Part shown: piece after piece, positions 6,313 through 7,483 of the stretch
Layout: the number at the start of each line of letters is the position of its first letter
Numbering within the stretch: position 1 is the first letter of the stretch
Position numbers and translations under genes: made by a program
Source: CALHVX01 sp051027215
GTDB taxonomy: Bacteria; Pseudomonadota; Gammaproteobacteria; Pseudomonadales; Azotimanducaceae
NCBI GenBank assembly: GCA_051027215.1
Contig: JBPCXR010000130.1
Location: 1-7,483 of the forward strand
Direction of reading: 5' to 3'
Length of the DNA stretch: 7,483 nucleotides
The notes under the pieces: generated by a model
What the model was told of the DNA's origin: nothing
Seen by the model: the letters and a program-made list of their open reading frames with translations, nothing else
Database searches by the model: none

Positions 6313-7483
6313 ATGTATCTGTTTGCTGAAAAATCCATGCGCTACAACCTGCTGGCTGTTGTGGTGACAGGGCTGCTGTTGGCTTCTACCGCTAGCAATA
6401 GCGCTGAGCCAATGCCGCCACAGGTTGATCAACCAGCAGCAGTGGCCGCGGAGCATGCAACAGGTGCCGAACAGGCCGTGCAACCAGACGCTGGACAAAG
6501 CGCGAATGAGGATGCAGCGCAAGACCCAGCACCAGACACTGGTAAAGATATCGTCGGGCTGGAAGAGTTCATGCAAGCTTTCGGCTGGAGTTTCGAAGGA
6601 ACGGTGGTCAAAGCAGAAAAACTGGGCGAAGGTTTGTTCCTGTTGTTCGGCACTGGCGGAAACGTCGCTGTCAGCATCGGCGAGCAAGGGACGCTGCTGG
6701 TGGATGATCAGTTTCCGCAAATGATGCCGAAGCTGAAGAGCGCGATCGAAAACCTTGGCGGTGGTGCGGTGGACTTCGTCGTTAACACCCACTGGCATTT
6801 CGATCACGCCGAAGGCAATTTAACCCTAGGCCCTGAAGGTGCCTGGATTGTCGCTCATGAAGAAAGCCAGAAGCGCATGGGTCTAGATCATGTGATCAAT
6901 CTGGTGACGCTCAAGTACGGCCAGCCTGCCTATCCGAAACAGGCGCAACCGGTGATCAGCTACGCCGATCGCATGCAGTTTCACTTTAACAGTCAAGACA
7001 TCGAGCTGCGCTACTTCGGGCCAGCCCACACCACAGGCGATACTGCGGTGTTCTTCAAGCCGGCTAATGCCGTGCACATGGGTGATGTGTTTAATGCCGC
7101 GTATCCGTTTATTGATGTCGATAACGGCGGTAATCTCGACGGCGTTATTCACTTCTGTGAAGCGGTGCTCGCCGTGATCGATGAAAATACCCAAGTCATT
7201 CCCGGTCATGGAGAAGTCAAAGATCGCGCAGCGCTGGTGGCGTACGTCGACATGTTGCATAGCGTACGTGGCAAGATCGCCGAGCAGGTGGTCGCTGGTG
7301 CAAGCTTGGAAGCCGTCATCGCCAGTCAACCAACGGCGGAGTTTGATGCCGCCTATGGCGACCCCACGCGATTGGTTGACCGCGCTTATGCCAGTCTGAA
7401 ACGCACCCATCAGCGTAAGCTTGAAGCCGATGCGGCCGCTGCGGCACAGGCCGAAGCCGCAGGAGCTGTAGAATCTGTAGAAG
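6313..7483 (+). CDS. Exported metallo-beta-lactamase-fold hydrolase, 3' partial
   Basis: Likely periplasmic zinc hydrolase of the metallo-beta-lactamase superfamily; the reaction is unknown. The frame is open to the right edge (390 codons, no stop), so the C-terminus lies outside. Residues 1-31 look like a Sec signal peptide: basic/polar start, hydrophobic core L-L-A-V-V-V-T-G-L-L-L-A (13-24), and likely cleavage after A27 or A31. No lipobox cysteine is present. Residues 33-79 (bases 6409-6549) form a Pro/Ala/Gln/acidic linker. The catalytic domain runs from about 96 to 302. It has H160-W-H162-F-D164-H165, H239 in G-P-A-H-T-T-G-D, D258 in H-M-G-D and H299 in P-G-H-G, a complete two-zinc site. 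The stretch Y-P-F-I-D-V-D-N-G-G (264-273) after D258 occurs in many proteobacterial exported MBL proteins. A helical C-terminal part ends in an Ala/Glu-rich run. It lies 32 bases after the dehydrogenase and may share its transcript. A beta-lactamase function should not be assumed. Confidence 0.9.
   Translation, partial: MYLFAEKSMRYNLLAVVVTGLLLASTASNSAEPMPPQVDQPAAVAAEHATGAEQAVQPDAGQSANEDAAQDPAPDTGKDIVGLEEFMQAFGWSFEGTVVKAEKLGEGLFLLFGTGGNVAVSIGEQGTLLVDDQFPQMMPKLKSAIENLGGGAVDFVVNTHWHFDHAEGNLTLGPEGAWIVAHEESQKRMGLDHVINLVTLKYGQPAYPKQAQPVISYADRMQFHFNSQDIELRYFGPAHTTGDTAVFFKPANAVHMGDVFNAAYPFIDVDNGGNLDGVIHFCEAVLAVIDENTQVIPGHGEVKDRAALVAYVDMLHSVRGKIAEQVVAGASLEAVIASQPTAEFDAAYGDPTRLVDRAYASLKRTHQRKLEADAAAAAQAEAAGAVESVE

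Noticed and set aside
6277..6807. 176-codon frame on the - strand opposite the hydrolase N-terminus and linker
   Set aside because: Its openness follows from the biased codon use of the Ala/Gln/Pro-rich linker; the + strand has a Shine-Dalgarno, signal peptide and zinc motif.
6313..7483. Calling the exported hydrolase a carbapenem-type beta-lactamase
   Set aside because: The zinc-site residues are shared by the whole superfamily and nothing beyond the fold points to beta-lactam hydrolysis.

Overview
The window looks like an ordinary chromosomal stretch from a Gram-negative bacterium, most likely a free-living or marine-type gammaproteobacterium. This is judged from protein style, moderately high GC, short intergenic gaps, Shine-Dalgarno-led genes, a Sec signal peptide and the mix of housekeeping and catabolic genes. 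It cannot be placed more precisely without a database search. Seven protein genes fill almost the whole window. The first is cut at its 5' end and the last at its 3' end. I see no tRNA, rRNA, CRISPR array, insertion sequence or phage gene, and no gene-free stretch longer than about 155 bases.

Layout. Bases 1-2946 (+ strand) hold a tight run: a YgjP/DUF45-type zinc metallopeptidase (5' end outside), the circularly permuted ribosome-assembly GTPase RsgA, and a fold-type I PLP aminotransferase that overlaps rsgA by four bases (GTGA). Bases 2952-4952 (- strand) hold a two-gene unit transcribed leftward: a GPH-family (MelB-like) cation symporter followed 15 bases later by a small YccU-type CoA-binding protein. 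This unit converges on the aminotransferase with only five bases between the stop codons. Bases 4953-5104 are a divergent control region. Bases 5105-7483 (+ strand) hold an acyl-CoA dehydrogenase and, 32 bases later, an exported metallo-beta-lactamase-fold hydrolase that runs off the right edge.

How the genes may work together. The first run joins ribosome maturation (RsgA) with a putative peptidase and an amino-acid-type aminotransferase; only their spacing suggests co-expression. The right half looks like a small catabolic or uptake neighbourhood: a symporter, a CoA-binding protein, an acyl-CoA dehydrogenase and a periplasmic hydrolase. Its substrate cannot be read from the sequence. Three genes appear to use non-ATG starts (GTG for the aminotransferase and the dehydrogenase, TTG for the symporter).

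I did not find a convincing undescribed system. The points most worth checking are the probable placement of the dehydrogenase catalytic base in helix G, the intact three-aspartate cation site of the symporter beside acyl-CoA genes, and the low-complexity linker and Ala/Glu-rich tail of the exported hydrolase.
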